A stretch of DNA of 64,000 nucleotides, from assembly GCA_963722965.1 (NCBI GenBank), contig CAVROX010000010.1:18949-82948 (forward strand). The letters run 5' to 3'. The notes below the pieces were generated by a model. It was not told where the DNA came from, did not search any database, and saw nothing but the letters and a program-made list of their open reading frames with translations. Positions 30,324 to 40,514 of this stretch are shown piece after piece. Position 1 is the stretch's first letter. Each line of letters starts with the position of its first letter. Origin of the DNA: DATLSM01 sp963722965 (GTDB lineage Bacteria; Actinomycetota; Thermoleophilia; Solirubrobacterales; 70-9). Position numbers and translations under genes: made by a program.

Positions 30324-31217
30324 TCATTCGATGCCGAGGCGATCGAGGAGGTCCTCGTCACGGCGCCAGCGGCGGCGGACGCGGACCTGGAGGTCGAGGT
30401 GGACCCTGGCGGCGAGCTCGGCTTCCAGGGAACTGCGGGCAGCGGTCCCGATCTCCCTCACCTTGATACCCCTCCTGCCGATCAGGATGCCCTTCTGGGA
30501 CTCGGTCTCCGCCCAGACCTCGGCGCGGACAGCTACCAGCCCGTCCTCGCGCGGCGCGATCTCCTTCACCGAGACCTCGACCGAGTGCGGGATCTCCTCG
30601 CGGGTGCGGTTCAGCACCTGCTCGCGAATCAGCTCGGCGAGCAGCACCTCGCTGGACTGGTCGCTTCGGTCCTCGGGCGGGTAAAGAAAGGGACCCTCGG
30701 GCACCAGCTCCCCCAGCCGCTCGATCAGCGCCTCCAGCCCAGCGCCGGATTTCGCGCTGATCGGGAAAACCTCGTCAACACCCTCTAGCTCGGCCGCCGC
30801 AGCGAGAACGGGCACCAGCTCATTCGGCCCGAGACGATCGGACTTGTTCACTGCGCAGATAACCGGCAGCCGTCTGCCGGCGTCAAGCAGCGCCCTGGCG
30901 ATGAAGCGGTCGCCCGGCCCCACCCCCTCCTCGCCGTTGACGACGACCAGCGCCAGGTCGGAGTCGGCCAGCTCTCGCTCGACCCGGCCCTGCATCCGCT
31001 CGGTGAGCACATCGCGCGGGCGCTGGACGCCGGGAAGGTCGACGAGGACGAGCTGGCGGCCGGCGTCGGAGTCGGTAGCGACGCCGCGGATCGCCCGCCG
31101 CGTCGTCTGCGCTCGCCCCGAGACGATCGCGACCCGCGAGCCGACGATCGCGTTGACGAGAGTTGACTTTCCCACGTTGGGTCGCCCGGCAAGCCCGATG
31201 AACCCGGCCCGCGTCAT
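30324..31217 (-). CDS. era: GTPase Era
   Basis: Era is an essential GTPase that binds the 3-prime end of 16S rRNA during 30S maturation. 297 residues from ATG 31217. G motifs: GRPNVGKSTLVN (G1), the RAQTTRRAIRG switch I (G2), DLPGVQ (G3), NKSD (G4) and SAKSG (G5). The C-terminal KH domain contains the expected GILIGRRGIKVREIG loop. It overlaps ybeY by ATGA, and both act on 16S rRNA, so the coupling is functional. Confidence 0.96.
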   Translation of the reverse strand: MTRAGFIGLAGRPNVGKSTLVNAIVGSRVAIVSGRAQTTRRAIRGVATDSDAGRQLVLVDLPGVQRPRDVLTERMQGRVERELADSDLALVVVNGEEGVGPGDRFIARALLDAGRRLPVICAVNKSDRLGPNELVPVLAAAAELEGVDEVFPISAKSGAGLEALIERLGELVPEGPFLYPPEDRSDQSSEVLLAELIREQVLNRTREEIPHSVEVSVKEIAPREDGLVAVRAEVWAETESQKGILIGRRGIKVREIGTAARSSLEAELAARVHLDLQVRVRRRWRRDEDLLDRLGIE

Positions 31218-31579
31218 CGCAGTCTGTCCATCACCTGCGCTTGGAGCGCGAGCATCTCGCCGTTGTCGGCCTCGTGGTCCATGCCGCATAGGTGCAGGAC
31301 GCCGTGGACCGCCGCCTCGGCAACATCTGAGCAAAGCGGCGCGCAGATCACGACGTCACCGAGCTCCCTCGGGCCAGCACTGAGGCCGACACCGTCGACC
31401 GGGAAGGCGAGCACATCGGTGGGGGCGTCCCTGTCCCGGTGCTTGCGGTTCAGCTCGCGGATGCGATCGGCGTCAACCAGTTCGATCGCGAGATGTCCGT
31501 CGGCAACGCCGGCGACCTCGAGCGCTGCGAGGACCGGCTCTCGCATTCTCTCCGGCACGTCGGCGAGGTCGACCGTCAC
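31214..31579 (-). CDS. ybeY: Endoribonuclease YbeY
   Basis: YbeY is a zinc-dependent RNase involved in 16S rRNA 3-prime maturation and ribosome quality control. 121 residues, slightly short because the N-terminus is compact. The metal motif HGVLHLCGMDHE (H-x3-H-x5-H type) and the preceding PTDVLAFPVDG are diagnostic. The start is GTG at 31579, overlapping the phoH stop (GTGA), and the end overlaps era. The phoH-ybeY-era order is widely conserved. Confidence 0.95.
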   Translation of the reverse strand: MTVDLADVPERMREPVLAALEVAGVADGHLAIELVDADRIRELNRKHRDRDAPTDVLAFPVDGVGLSAGPRELGDVVICAPLCSDVAEAAVHGVLHLCGMDHEADNGEMLALQAQVMDRLR

Positions 31580-33611
31580 CGCGGGCGGTTGGACTCGCGC
31601 TCGGCGTGCTCGCCGTAAGCCGCGACGATGCGCTGCACCAACTTGTGGCGAACCACGTCCTCGCCGCCGAAATGGACAAAGGAGATGTCCTGGACCTCCT
31701 CGAGGATGTCGCGTACGGCGATCAACCCGGAGCGCTGGTCGGCCGGCAGGTCGATCTGGGTGATATCGCCGGTTACCACCATCCGAGAGTTGAAGCCGAG
31801 CCGAGTGAGGAACATCTTCATCTGCTCAGGGCTGGTGTTCTGCGCCTCGTCGAGGATGACGAAGGAGTCGTTGAGGGTGTTGTGTGTGAGCAGAAAGTCG
31901 TCGGTGACATAGAGCGAATCGGCCGCCGCGATCTGGATGCAGACGGTCTCCGCCTCGCCCGCGGGCTCGATCGCCTCTACGAAGCGCATCGGGCGGCCGC
32001 CGCCGTCTTTCCGGTAGCGCTCGCGCTTTCGCCCCAGGCGAAACGGTTCGATCCCGCCAGGCAGACGGATATCGATGAGGAAGGCATCAGCTCGATGATG
32101 GGCCGGCCGACCCGGAGCCAGGCCAGGGGGTCGCCCAGCTGCCTCTCGCCGCCGGGAATAGGCGACGCCGCCCAGCGAGCGGACGAGAAAGGAGACATCG
32201 TCATGGAGACGCTCAGAGCAGGTCGTGTACTGAATTCGACACGTCCGACCGGGCTGGGTGACCGGCCCGCCGTCGCTGTCGAGAAGACCCTGAAGGACGC
32301 CGAGACGGATGGCTGACTCGTTGTGCAGGTATGGGTGGGGAACAAACTTGGTGTCAGAGCGCGTGCCGGCAAGGCCAAGCATCCGAAGAGCCGTGGTGAG
32401 GGGGTTGGCCTGGATTACGCCGCCGCGATGACCGCCGGCATGACGAGGGACGGAGTCAATGCCTCCCTTTGCACGCAATTCGATTTCGCCGAGCCCGTCC
32501 TCGAGGGCAACTGCCAACTGCTCGTCCGCCGTCGAAAAGCTGGGTGTCGTCGTTGTGGTTGGGCAGCCATCGCCGAGCAGGAGTCCGAGCGCATACGGGT
32601 CCAGCGGCACCTCGCGAGACGGGAACTCGACGGGCGCGCTTAGCAGGGGCAATTCGAATCGGTGCCGGCGGGCAGACCGGAGTCGACCGACCATCTCCCG
32701 GGTCTCAACGATGCGGCCAAGCATTCCACGACGACGATCGGCCGCCGTGAAGACACGCCATAAGTGCTCGCCGCAGCAAAGAGTCGATGCGCCGTCCTGA
32801 GTGCGCAACCGGAAAATCTCTTTTCGGCCTTGCGGATAAACCCCGAGAACGGGGGTTGGCAGGCCATTGGAGCCGACGACCAGATCACCTATCTGCAGGC
32901 TTCCGATTGGCTGGAAGCCGGATGGCGTGAGCACAGGACTAAAGAGCGGCTGGGCACGGCCGCGCATGAAGGCAAGCGGCGCGACCTCGATCACGCCGCG
33001 CTCGAAGTAGCCGTTGACCCGGTCGGGATCGAGCATGTCATAGAGGGCGTCAAAGAGCGGGCGCAGGTAAGGATCGACCTTGGCCTGGATGTCGCCCGGC
33101 AAAAAGCCGAGCCGCTCGCCCGCCTCGACCGCCGGCCGGGTGAGGATGACCCGCTGACCTGGCGCTCGGCCAGCGCCGCCGCCGCGATCGCCACCGCAAG
33201 GAATGTCTTGCCGGTGCCGGCGGGGCCGATCCCGAACGTGATCGTGTTGCGCCGAATCGAATCGACGTAGCGCTTCTGGTTGAGGGTCTTCGGCGCGACC
33301 TTGGTGTTGCGGTGCCGCCAGACCACGTCCTCGAGGATCTCGGCCGGGCACTCGTCGGCATCAAGCGCCCCGGTCACCGCCTCGATCGTCCCCGGCGCGA
33401 CCTCGTGCCCCTGCTCGATCAGCTCGACCAACTCATCGACCACGGTCGCCGCGGTCTGCACATCGCCGGAGGGCCCGTCGAGGGTGAGAACGTTGCCGCG
33501 CAGGTGGAAGCTGCAGTCAAGGCGCCCGCGGAGCGCCCGCAGCACGGCGTCCTCGGAGCCCGCCAGCTCCGCGGCGACGTCGTTATCTAGGGTCAGTGTC
33601 CTACGCGCCAA
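31576..33611 (-). CDS. phoH: PhoH-like ATPase interrupted by an intein; one frameshift
   Basis: PhoH is a P-loop ATPase linked to RNA metabolism, encoded with ybeY as usual. The N-extein begins at a TTG (33611) overlapping yqeY. It holds a small KH-like region, then TLNQKRYVDSIRRNTITFGIGPAGTGKTFLA (Walker A) and ILTRPAVEAGE, and runs to LAFMRGR. An in-frame intein occupies 31879-32955. The C-extein resumes at TLNDSFVILDEAQN (Walker B) and continues with TRLGFNSRMVVTGDITQIDLP. A single missing base near 33160 (GTC-AGCGG where GTCGAGCGG restores QVERVILTRP) splits the N-extein. Without the intein the protein is about 318-320 residues, the normal length. Confidence 0.95.
31879..32955 (-). mobile_element. 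Class 3 (WCT) intein with LAGLIDADG homing endonuclease, in PhoH
   Basis: A 359-residue in-frame insertion between MRGR and TLND, directly before Walker B of PhoH. Residue 1 is Ala, so the standard N-terminal nucleophile is missing. Instead it has Trp66 two residues after the block B His (GEHLW, B:12), Cys339 in block F (ETVCIQI, F:4) and Thr357 next to the terminal HN (LLTHN, G:5). These three define class 3 inteins, where the internal Cys starts splicing. The +1 residue is Thr. Two LAGLIDADG-like helices (ALGLLLGDG at 122-130, LQGLLDSDG at 221-229) retain their acidic residues, so the homing endonuclease may be active. The intein frame is unbroken. Confidence 0.92.
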
Positions 33612-34038
33612 GCTTCTCTGCCACCGCCGCGCTGACCCGCCTGCCGTCCGCCCGCCCGTCCAGCATCGGCATCAGCGTCGCCATCACCTGGCCGATTTGT
33701 CGGCGCTCGCTCGCGCCAGTTTCGGTGATCACGGCATCAACCAGCTCACCCAGCTCCTCATCGGAGAGCTGTATTGGCAGGTAGCTCTCGATCAGCTCTC
33801 CCTCGTGGCGCTCGGCGGCCGCCTGCTGCTCGCGCCCCGCCTCCGCGTAGGCCTCAGCCGCCTCAACTCGCTTCTTGCGCTCGCGCTGGAGCACGGCGAT
33901 CTCATCGCCCTTGCCGAGCTTTGCGTCCTTTTGGAGCGCGTCGACGACCATCCGCAAGGCCGCGGCGCGCTCGCGCTCTCCCGCTTTCATCGCCGAGCGC
34001 ACATCCGCCTGGACTGCCTCGAGGATCGTCGGGCTCAT
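33601..34038 (-). CDS. GatB/YqeY domain protein
   Basis: A 145-residue helical protein of the YqeY family, related to the tail domain of the GatB amidotransferase subunit. Its role is not firmly established, though it may bind tRNA. Family features are EAVQADVRSAMKAGERERAAALRM, KKRVEAAEAY, and a C-terminal QIGQVMATLMPMLDGRADGRRVSAAV. It overlaps murI by ATGA upstream and the phoH TTG start downstream. The frame is intact. Confidence 0.92.
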   Translation of the reverse strand: MSPTILEAVQADVRSAMKAGERERAAALRMVVDALQKDAKLGKGDEIAVLQRERKKRVEAAEAYAEAGREQQAAAERHEGELIESYLPIQLSDEELGELVDAVITETGASERRQIGQVMATLMPMLDGRADGRRVSAAVAEKLGA

Positions 34039-34852
34039 GGAATAAGGGTAGACGCGTCGGCATCCGGGAGGGAAACCGCCTCGACGTCGCCCAGTGGCAT
34101 TTGCAGGAAGCGGGTGCCGAGCTCGCGGAAAGAGTCGGTGTCCCCGGTGCAGAGGAAGCGGTAGGTGCCCTCGCCGTCGGGCTCGCGGGCGAGGCCACGG
34201 CGCTCCAGCGCCCGCTGCGCCGCGGCGGCGACCCCGTGGCCGCCGCTGACCAGGCGCACGTCGCGACCGAGAATACGCTGCAGCATCGGAGCAACCAGCG
34301 GATAGTGGGTGCAGCCGAGGATCAGGGTGTCGACCCCGGCCCGCTTCAACGGCTCGCAGTAGGCGCGCGCCATCGCCATCGTCTCCTCGTCAAAGGCGGA
34401 GCCCCTTCTGGATGAAGGGAGCGAGGTCCGGCGCCTCGACCTCGGTCACCTCGAGCTGGCGGCCCTGCCCTTCCAGGGCCCGCCGGTAGGAGCCGCTCTC
34501 GACCGTGTTCGGCGTCGCCAGCACACCCACCCGGCCGCTATCTGTGATCGCCGCCGCAATCTCGGCCTGCGGCTCGACCACCGGTACGACCTCCACCCCG
34601 CGCTCCGCGGCGATCCCGCGCGCCACCCCCTCGCCGATCGAGGTAGCCGTATTGCAGGCGATCACCAGCAGCTTGGCTCCGCCGTCGAGCAGCAGCTGGG
34701 CGATGCCGGCGATCCGCTCCCGCAGCCGCTCGGGATCACGCGTCCCGTAGGGGAACATCGCGGTGTCGCCGAGGTAGACGAAGTCCTCCTCGGGCAGCGG
34801 AGACCAGGCACTCGTGCAGCACCGTGAGGCCGCCGACCCCGGAGTCGAACAT
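34035..34852 (-). CDS. murI: Glutamate racemase, with two frameshifts
   Basis: MurI makes D-glutamate for peptidoglycan. Motifs appear in three frame pieces: FDSGVGGLTVLHECLV at the N-terminus, then MFPYGTRDPERL and LLVIACNTATS (catalytic Cys) with VEPQAEIAAA and VGVLATPNTV, then DTLILGCTHYPLVAPML with the second catalytic Cys. Shifts lie near 34787 (one base missing in GTCTC-CCGCTG) and near 34392. The ATG at 34852 leaves only a few residues before FDSGVGG; a slightly longer start may exist upstream. The 818-base length is one short of a multiple of three, consistent with uneven indels. Confidence 0.9.
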
Positions 34853-34902
34853 CGCGATCGGCAGCGAGGCGTCGAGTTGGGGGGTAGGTGCGGACAGGGG
34901 CG

Positions 34903-35376
34903 TCAGGGTTTGACAGCCATGAAGAAGATCGTCACGACGACGATCAGGCCGGCGAGGCTGCCGACCCGGCCGATCCGCTGGGAAACGGCGAGGAACTCCT
35001 CGCCGAGCTCCTCCCCGGACTCCAGGTCCCGCTCGGCAAGCGCTCTTGCCTTGCGAACCTGCGGCCCGAAGAAGCCGTGCTGGAGCCCGAAAAGGACGAT
35101 GATCGCGACGATGCCGACGCCGATGAAGGCTTCGCTGCCCTTCCAGGGCCCTTCGGCCAACAGGTAGATGCCCGCCAGGAGCAGGACGATCATCCCCGGG
35201 TTGACGAGGTAGCGATCGGTCTTCTGGATCCCGGCGAGGATCGCCGGCGTCGCTTGCGGGAACTGGGGCACAACCGAGAAAAACAGCGCGTAGCCGAAGG
35301 TGGGGCCGAAGGCCAAGACGACGGCCAGGATGTGGATGAAGAGGCCGACGCTGTAGCCGGTGATCGTCGACAGCAT
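34903..35376 (-). CDS. DUF2269-like integral membrane protein
   Basis: 157 residues with four predicted membrane helices (about 8-30, 58-78, 85-105, 132-154). A His-containing LFIHILAVVLAFGPTFGYALFF N-terminal helix and the TDRYLVNPGMIVLLLAGIYLL segment match the DUF2269 family, whose function is unknown. The conserved His and Arg in or next to membrane helices could bind haem or metal, but that is speculation. It lies 38 bases downstream of prmA and 50 bases upstream of murI. Confidence 0.75.
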   Translation of the reverse strand: MLSTITGYSVGLFIHILAVVLAFGPTFGYALFFSVVPQFPQATPAILAGIQKTDRYLVNPGMIVLLLAGIYLLAEGPWKGSEAFIGVGIVAIIVLFGLQHGFFGPQVRKARALAERDLESGEELGEEFLAVSQRIGRVGSLAGLIVVVTIFFMAVKP

Positions 35377-35414
35377 CGGTCAAAACGATATGCCAAACGG
35401 CGGCGCAACCCTGC

Positions 35415-36236
35415 TCAGAGGCGGCCGAGCAGCAGCGCCGCCCAATCGCCGGCGCGGCGGCGGTCCAGCTCGCGCAGACCGGTGGGGGCGAAGGCGCCAG
35501 CCACATCGTCGAGCTCAGGAGGACACTCCCGAGCAGATCAGGGTGGCTACCTCGCGCGGATCGGCGCTCAGCTGCGCTGCGATCGTGATCAGGATCGGGG
35601 CGGATAGGTTCGCCACCGCGATCGGAGCAAGGGCCGGGAGGTGTTCGCGCAGGTTAGTGCGCTCCAGTTGGATCGAGACGCCGTTGGCGGCGGCGTTTGC
35701 CGCCGCCGTCTCGATCGCCGGCTCCTCCTGATCGCAGGCCGCCACCGGGTTCCAACCTAGCTTGGCGGCGGCTATTGCCAGAACCCGGAGCCGGTGCCGA
35801 GATCGGCGAGGGGGCCGCGCGCCTGGCCTTCCTCGGCGAGCTCGAGCAGGAACTCCAGGCAGAGGCGGGTCGTCGGGTGGGCGCCGGTGCCAAAAGCGCG
35901 GCCGGGGTCGACGACGAGGTCGACCGCGCCCTCGCGCGGCGGCTCCCATGATGGGCGCAGCCAGAGCCGCCCGCCGACGAGGAGCGGCTTGTGGAAGTCC
36001 TGCCAGCTCTCAGCCCAGTCGTCTGGGACCTCGGTCGCGCTGAGCTTTACCCGTCCTGCGCCGACCGTGGCGGAAATCTCCCCGAGCTCCGGCAGCTCTC
36101 CCTCACCGCCATAGATTGCGTATTCGACGTAGCCGGGGCCGCGCTCCTCCTCAACCCCGTTGGGCGCCAGCACGATCAGCTCAGCCAGCACCAACTCGGC
36201 TTGACCGGGGGAGCAGCGAACCGCGAGGCGGATCAA
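35415..36236 (-). CDS. prmA: Ribosomal protein L11 methyltransferase, with two frameshifts
   Basis: PrmA trimethylates ribosomal protein L11 using SAM. The N-terminal substrate-recognition domain reads from TTG 36236 through VPDDWAESWQDFHKPLLVGGRLWLRPSW. The methyltransferase core follows with DPGRAFGTGAHPTTRLCLEFL and LADLGTGSG. After a shift near 35772 it continues VLAIAAAKLG and ANLSAPIL (NPPY-like site region). After a second shift near 35520 it ends in ELDDVAGAFAPTGLRELDRRRAGDWAALLL. The TTG start overlaps the dnaJ stop as TTGA. Confidence 0.88.
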
Positions 36237-36904
36237 CTAAACGCTCGGCGAACGCGGGAAAAGAAGCCCGCGTCCTGACCCTGTCGGGAGCCGACGTTGC
36301 TCGGCCCGAGCGTCTCCCCCAACCGCTCCGCCAAATCCCGCTGCTCCTCGGAGAGGTTGGTGGGGACGATGACGTGGACGACGATGACCAGGTCGCCCGG
36401 CGGTCCGCCGTTTGACCCCGGCAGACCATGGCCGCGCAGCGCGAACTGGGCGCCGTGCTGTGTTCCGGCCGGAATCTCGATCTCCCGTTCCCCCTCGTGG
36501 CTGGGGATCCGCACGCTCTTGCCGAGCATCGCATCGAGGGCGGTCAGCTCGACCGCGTGGACCAGGTCCTGGCCCCGGATCGGGCCGCGCCGCACCTCGA
36601 AGCCGAACCCACCGCCGAAGAACGCTTGAAGGATGTCCTCGATCGAGTCGAATCCAGCTGCCCCGGGAGGGAAGCCACCGGATCGCAGGCCCTCATGGCC
36701 ATGGGTGTCGTAAATGCGCCGCCGCTCGGGGTCAGAGAGAACCTCGTATGCCTCTGCGGCCGCCTTGAACTTCTCCTCCGCCGCCGGGTCGTGGTCGTTG
36801 ACGTCGGGATGCAACTCGCGGGCAAGCCGGCGAAAGGCCTTCTTTACCTCCGCTTCGGAGGCGTCACGCCCGACCCCGAGCACTTCGTAGTAGTCGGCCG
36901 GCAT
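36233..36904 (-). CDS. dnaJ: Short DnaJ-type co-chaperone lacking zinc finger and most of CTD-I
   Basis: A 223-residue J-protein that should stimulate DnaK ATPase. The J domain (residues 3-68) is complete, with YYEVLGVGRDASEAEVKKAFRRLA and the HPD motif. A short Gly/Phe region (GFPPGAAGFDSIEDILQAFFGGGFGF) follows, then one C-terminal beta domain ending in VIVPTNLSEEQRDLAERLGETL. The four CxxCxGxG zinc repeats and the segment around them, about 120-150 residues in classical DnaJ, are absent. The frame is unbroken, so this is real architecture and not an indel. It follows hrcA by 7 bases and overlaps prmA. Confidence 0.9.
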   Translation of the reverse strand: MPADYYEVLGVGRDASEAEVKKAFRRLARELHPDVNDHDPAAEEKFKAAAEAYEVLSDPERRRIYDTHGHEGLRSGGFPPGAAGFDSIEDILQAFFGGGFGFEVRRGPIRGQDLVHAVELTALDAMLGKSVRIPSHEGEREIEIPAGTQHGAQFALRGHGLPGSNGGPPGDLVIVVHVIVPTNLSEEQRDLAERLGETLGPSNVGSRQGQDAGFFSRVRRAFS

Positions 36905-36911
36905 CCCGCGC

Positions 36912-37646
36912 TCAGTCTGCGTACACGGTTTCGAAGTAGCGCGAGAGCTCTCGGGCGGCGCCCCGCACGGAGACGATCGCCGTTGCATAGTCCATCCGCA
37001 AGGGGCCGACCACGCCGACCGAGCCGAGGTTGCGGGGGCCGAGGCCGTAGTTGGCGCCGACCACGCTGACCGAGCGCAGCTCCGGCTGCGGATTCTCCCC
37101 ACCAATCCAGCAGAAGACCGAGCGCTCAGCCAACGCCGAGCGGAGCATCCCAAGCACGTCGGCCCGGCCTTCCAGCGCCGTCATCAGGCGATCGATCCGC
37201 GGCAGATCGGAGAAGTGATCGGCCGAGAGCAGACGCGCGGCGCCGTGTGTGTAGAGGGTCTCACCGAGCGGTGGCGCGGTGGCGAGCGCCATCAGGTCGG
37301 TTACCTGGGCCAGCACGCTCGTCGTCTCGCGCATCGCCTCGTCGACCTCGCGCCGCAGCCGCGAGAGCTCCAGCTCGACCTCCGCCTCCGCCTCCGGGAC
37401 ACCTGACTCGACGAGCGCGTCGACGTAGCGACGGTAGCCGGCATCGGTCGGCACACGGCCGGCCGAGGTGTGGGGGTGGGTGAGGTAACCCGCGGCCTCC
37501 AGCGCGGCCATCTCCGCGCGCACCGTCGATGCTCCCCACTCGACGTCGATCCTTGCGGCGATCTCGCGGGAGGCGACCGGCTTTGCCGACCCCAGGTAGG
37601 CATCGACAATCAGGCCGAGAATCAGCTCTTGCCGAGGGGAGAGCAT
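36912..37646 (-). CDS. hrcA: Heat-inducible transcription repressor HrcA, shortened form
   Basis: HrcA represses chaperone operons by binding CIRCE. From ATG 37646 the winged-helix N-terminus is canonical: SPRQELILGLIVDAYL, PVASREIAAR, ASTVRAEMAALEAAGYL and the wing THPHTSAGRVPTDAGYRRYVD. The C-terminal GAF-like end PRNLGSVGVVGPLRMDYATAI is also canonical. The middle is short: after MALATAPPLGETLY it passes almost directly to ARLLSADHFSDLPRIDRLM. The protein is 244 residues against the usual 335-350, so the inserted dimerisation domain is largely missing. The frame is intact. No CIRCE palindrome was seen upstream. Confidence 0.9.
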   Translation of the reverse strand: MLSPRQELILGLIVDAYLGSAKPVASREIAARIDVEWGASTVRAEMAALEAAGYLTHPHTSAGRVPTDAGYRRYVDALVESGVPEAEAEVELELSRLRREVDEAMRETTSVLAQVTDLMALATAPPLGETLYTHGAARLLSADHFSDLPRIDRLMTALEGRADVLGMLRSALAERSVFCWIGGENPQPELRSVSVVGANYGLGPRNLGSVGVVGPLRMDYATAIVSVRGAARELSRYFETVYAD

Positions 37647-37689
37647 TGACCCTCCATTGTAGGAACCGCCACAGCCGGACCGCGAAACC

Positions 37690-38085
37690 CTAGAGCTCGA
37701 GCTCGGCCTCGGCGTTGCGGATGATCTGGTTCTCGCCCTGCGTTGCGACCGTGTCGACGACAACCCGGTCACCGTCCACCGACTTGATCGTGCCTGTGAC
37801 GACGATCTCCTGCTCTGGCAAGCCCATCCCGCGGAACTGCACGGAGAGGCGCTTGAGCGCGCGCGGATCGCCCCCCGCGAGCGCCACGGCATTCGCCTTT
37901 GCGACCAGGCCCATCGAGTAAAGGCCGTGGAGGATGTTGCGGGGCAGGCCGACTGCCTGGGCGAACTCGGGGTCGATGTGGATCGGATTGAAGTCACCGG
38001 AGGCCCCCGCGTAGCGGTGCGGCAGGTACTTGTCCGGGGTCACCCGTAGCTCGGTGATCTTCTCCCCCACTTTCAGATCGGCCAT
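37690..38085 (-). CDS. MaoC/HadB-like (R)-hydratase/dehydratase
   Basis: A 131-residue single hot-dog fold. The catalytic hydratase-2 motif (YAGASGDFNPIHIDPEFAQAVG, with Asp and His) and the ILHGLYSMGL helix are present. It probably acts on 3-hydroxyacyl-CoA or ACP substrates as one half of a heterodimer with the preceding gene, as in mycobacterial HadAB. The ATG at 38085 is one base beyond the stop of that gene, so both are coupled. The assigned substrate is an inference from the pairing. Confidence 0.85.
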   Translation of the reverse strand: MADLKVGEKITELRVTPDKYLPHRYAGASGDFNPIHIDPEFAQAVGLPRNILHGLYSMGLVAKANAVALAGGDPRALKRLSVQFRGMGLPEQEIVVTGTIKSVDGDRVVVDTVATQGENQIIRNAEAELEL

Positions 38086-38086
38086 C

Positions 38087-38527
38087 TCAAATCCCCCTGA
38101 CGATGTTGGTCCAAACGCCACGCACCACCTGCTCGCCATCCTGGTTCACGGACACCGACTCAAAGACGTAAAAGCCCTTGCCGTCCTTCTCGTAGATTTC
38201 CAGGCACTTCGGCGTGGTAGTGATCTCATCGCCCGCGCAGACGGGCTCGCCCCATTCGAACTCCTGACCGCCGTGGACCATCGTCGCGAAGTTCATCCCC
38301 ACCTCGGGATCGAACATCACCGGGCCCATCGCCGGGCTGCTGTAGACGACGGCGAACATCGGCGGCGCGACGACATCACGGAAACCGGCCGCGCGAGCTG
38401 CACCGGGGTCAAAATGGACCGGGCTCTCGATCCCGAGGGCGTTGGCGTACTCCTTGATCTTCTCCCGCCCCACCTGGTAGGTGGTGCCGGGCCATTCCTT
38501 GCCTATCGCATCTGTCTTGATCGCCAT
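38087..38527 (-). CDS. FAS1-like/HadA-type dehydratase partner subunit
   Basis: A 146-residue hot-dog protein of the MaoC_dehydrat_N (UPF0336) type, without the Asp-His catalytic pair. Features are YQVGREKIKEYANALG, SPVHFDPGAARAAGF, VVAPPMFAVVY, MVHGGQEFEWGEPVCAGD and the strand FYVFESVSVNQDGEQVVRG. In HadAB-type enzymes this subunit binds the acyl chain while HadB supplies the active site. It lies 15 bases downstream of lepA and directly upstream of the HadB-like gene. Confidence 0.85.
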   Translation of the reverse strand: MAIKTDAIGKEWPGTTYQVGREKIKEYANALGIESPVHFDPGAARAAGFRDVVAPPMFAVVYSSPAMGPVMFDPEVGMNFATMVHGGQEFEWGEPVCAGDEITTTPKCLEIYEKDGKGFYVFESVSVNQDGEQVVRGVWTNIVRGI

Positions 38528-38542
38528 CAGTTCGGACCCTAT

Positions 38543-40337
<1,795 letters not shown>

Positions 40338-40352
40338 CGGGGGGCCAGTATG

Positions 40353-40383
40353 GCGAGCGGACCGCTCCGGCGAGTCCGCTCGC
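40353..40383. promoter_or_regulatory. Perfect 10-bp inverted repeat in the lepA leader
   Basis: Arms GCGAGCGGAC and GTCCGCTCGC match perfectly around an 11-base loop, ending 15 bases upstream of the lepA ATG. As RNA it would be a very stable hairpin. There is no U-run, so it is not a standard terminator for the upstream membrane gene. It could be a leader structure affecting lepA translation or an operator; no further evidence is visible. Confidence 0.45.
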
Positions 40384-40514
40384 GCAGGGAGCCTCACTCC
40401 GCGGGGTCTGTCGCAGGAATGCGCCCACTTGGCGGCGGTTCTTGCTCCGGCTGGCAACTCGACCACAGCGCCGCGGTATCCACCTGATCGGTCGAACTCC
40501 TCCGACGGACCTCG

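Noticed and set aside
37646..37690. Possible CIRCE operator ahead of hrcA
   Set aside because: I looked for TTAGCACTC-n9-GAGTGCTAA-like text and found nothing near consensus in the gap; HrcA targets are probably elsewhere in the genome.
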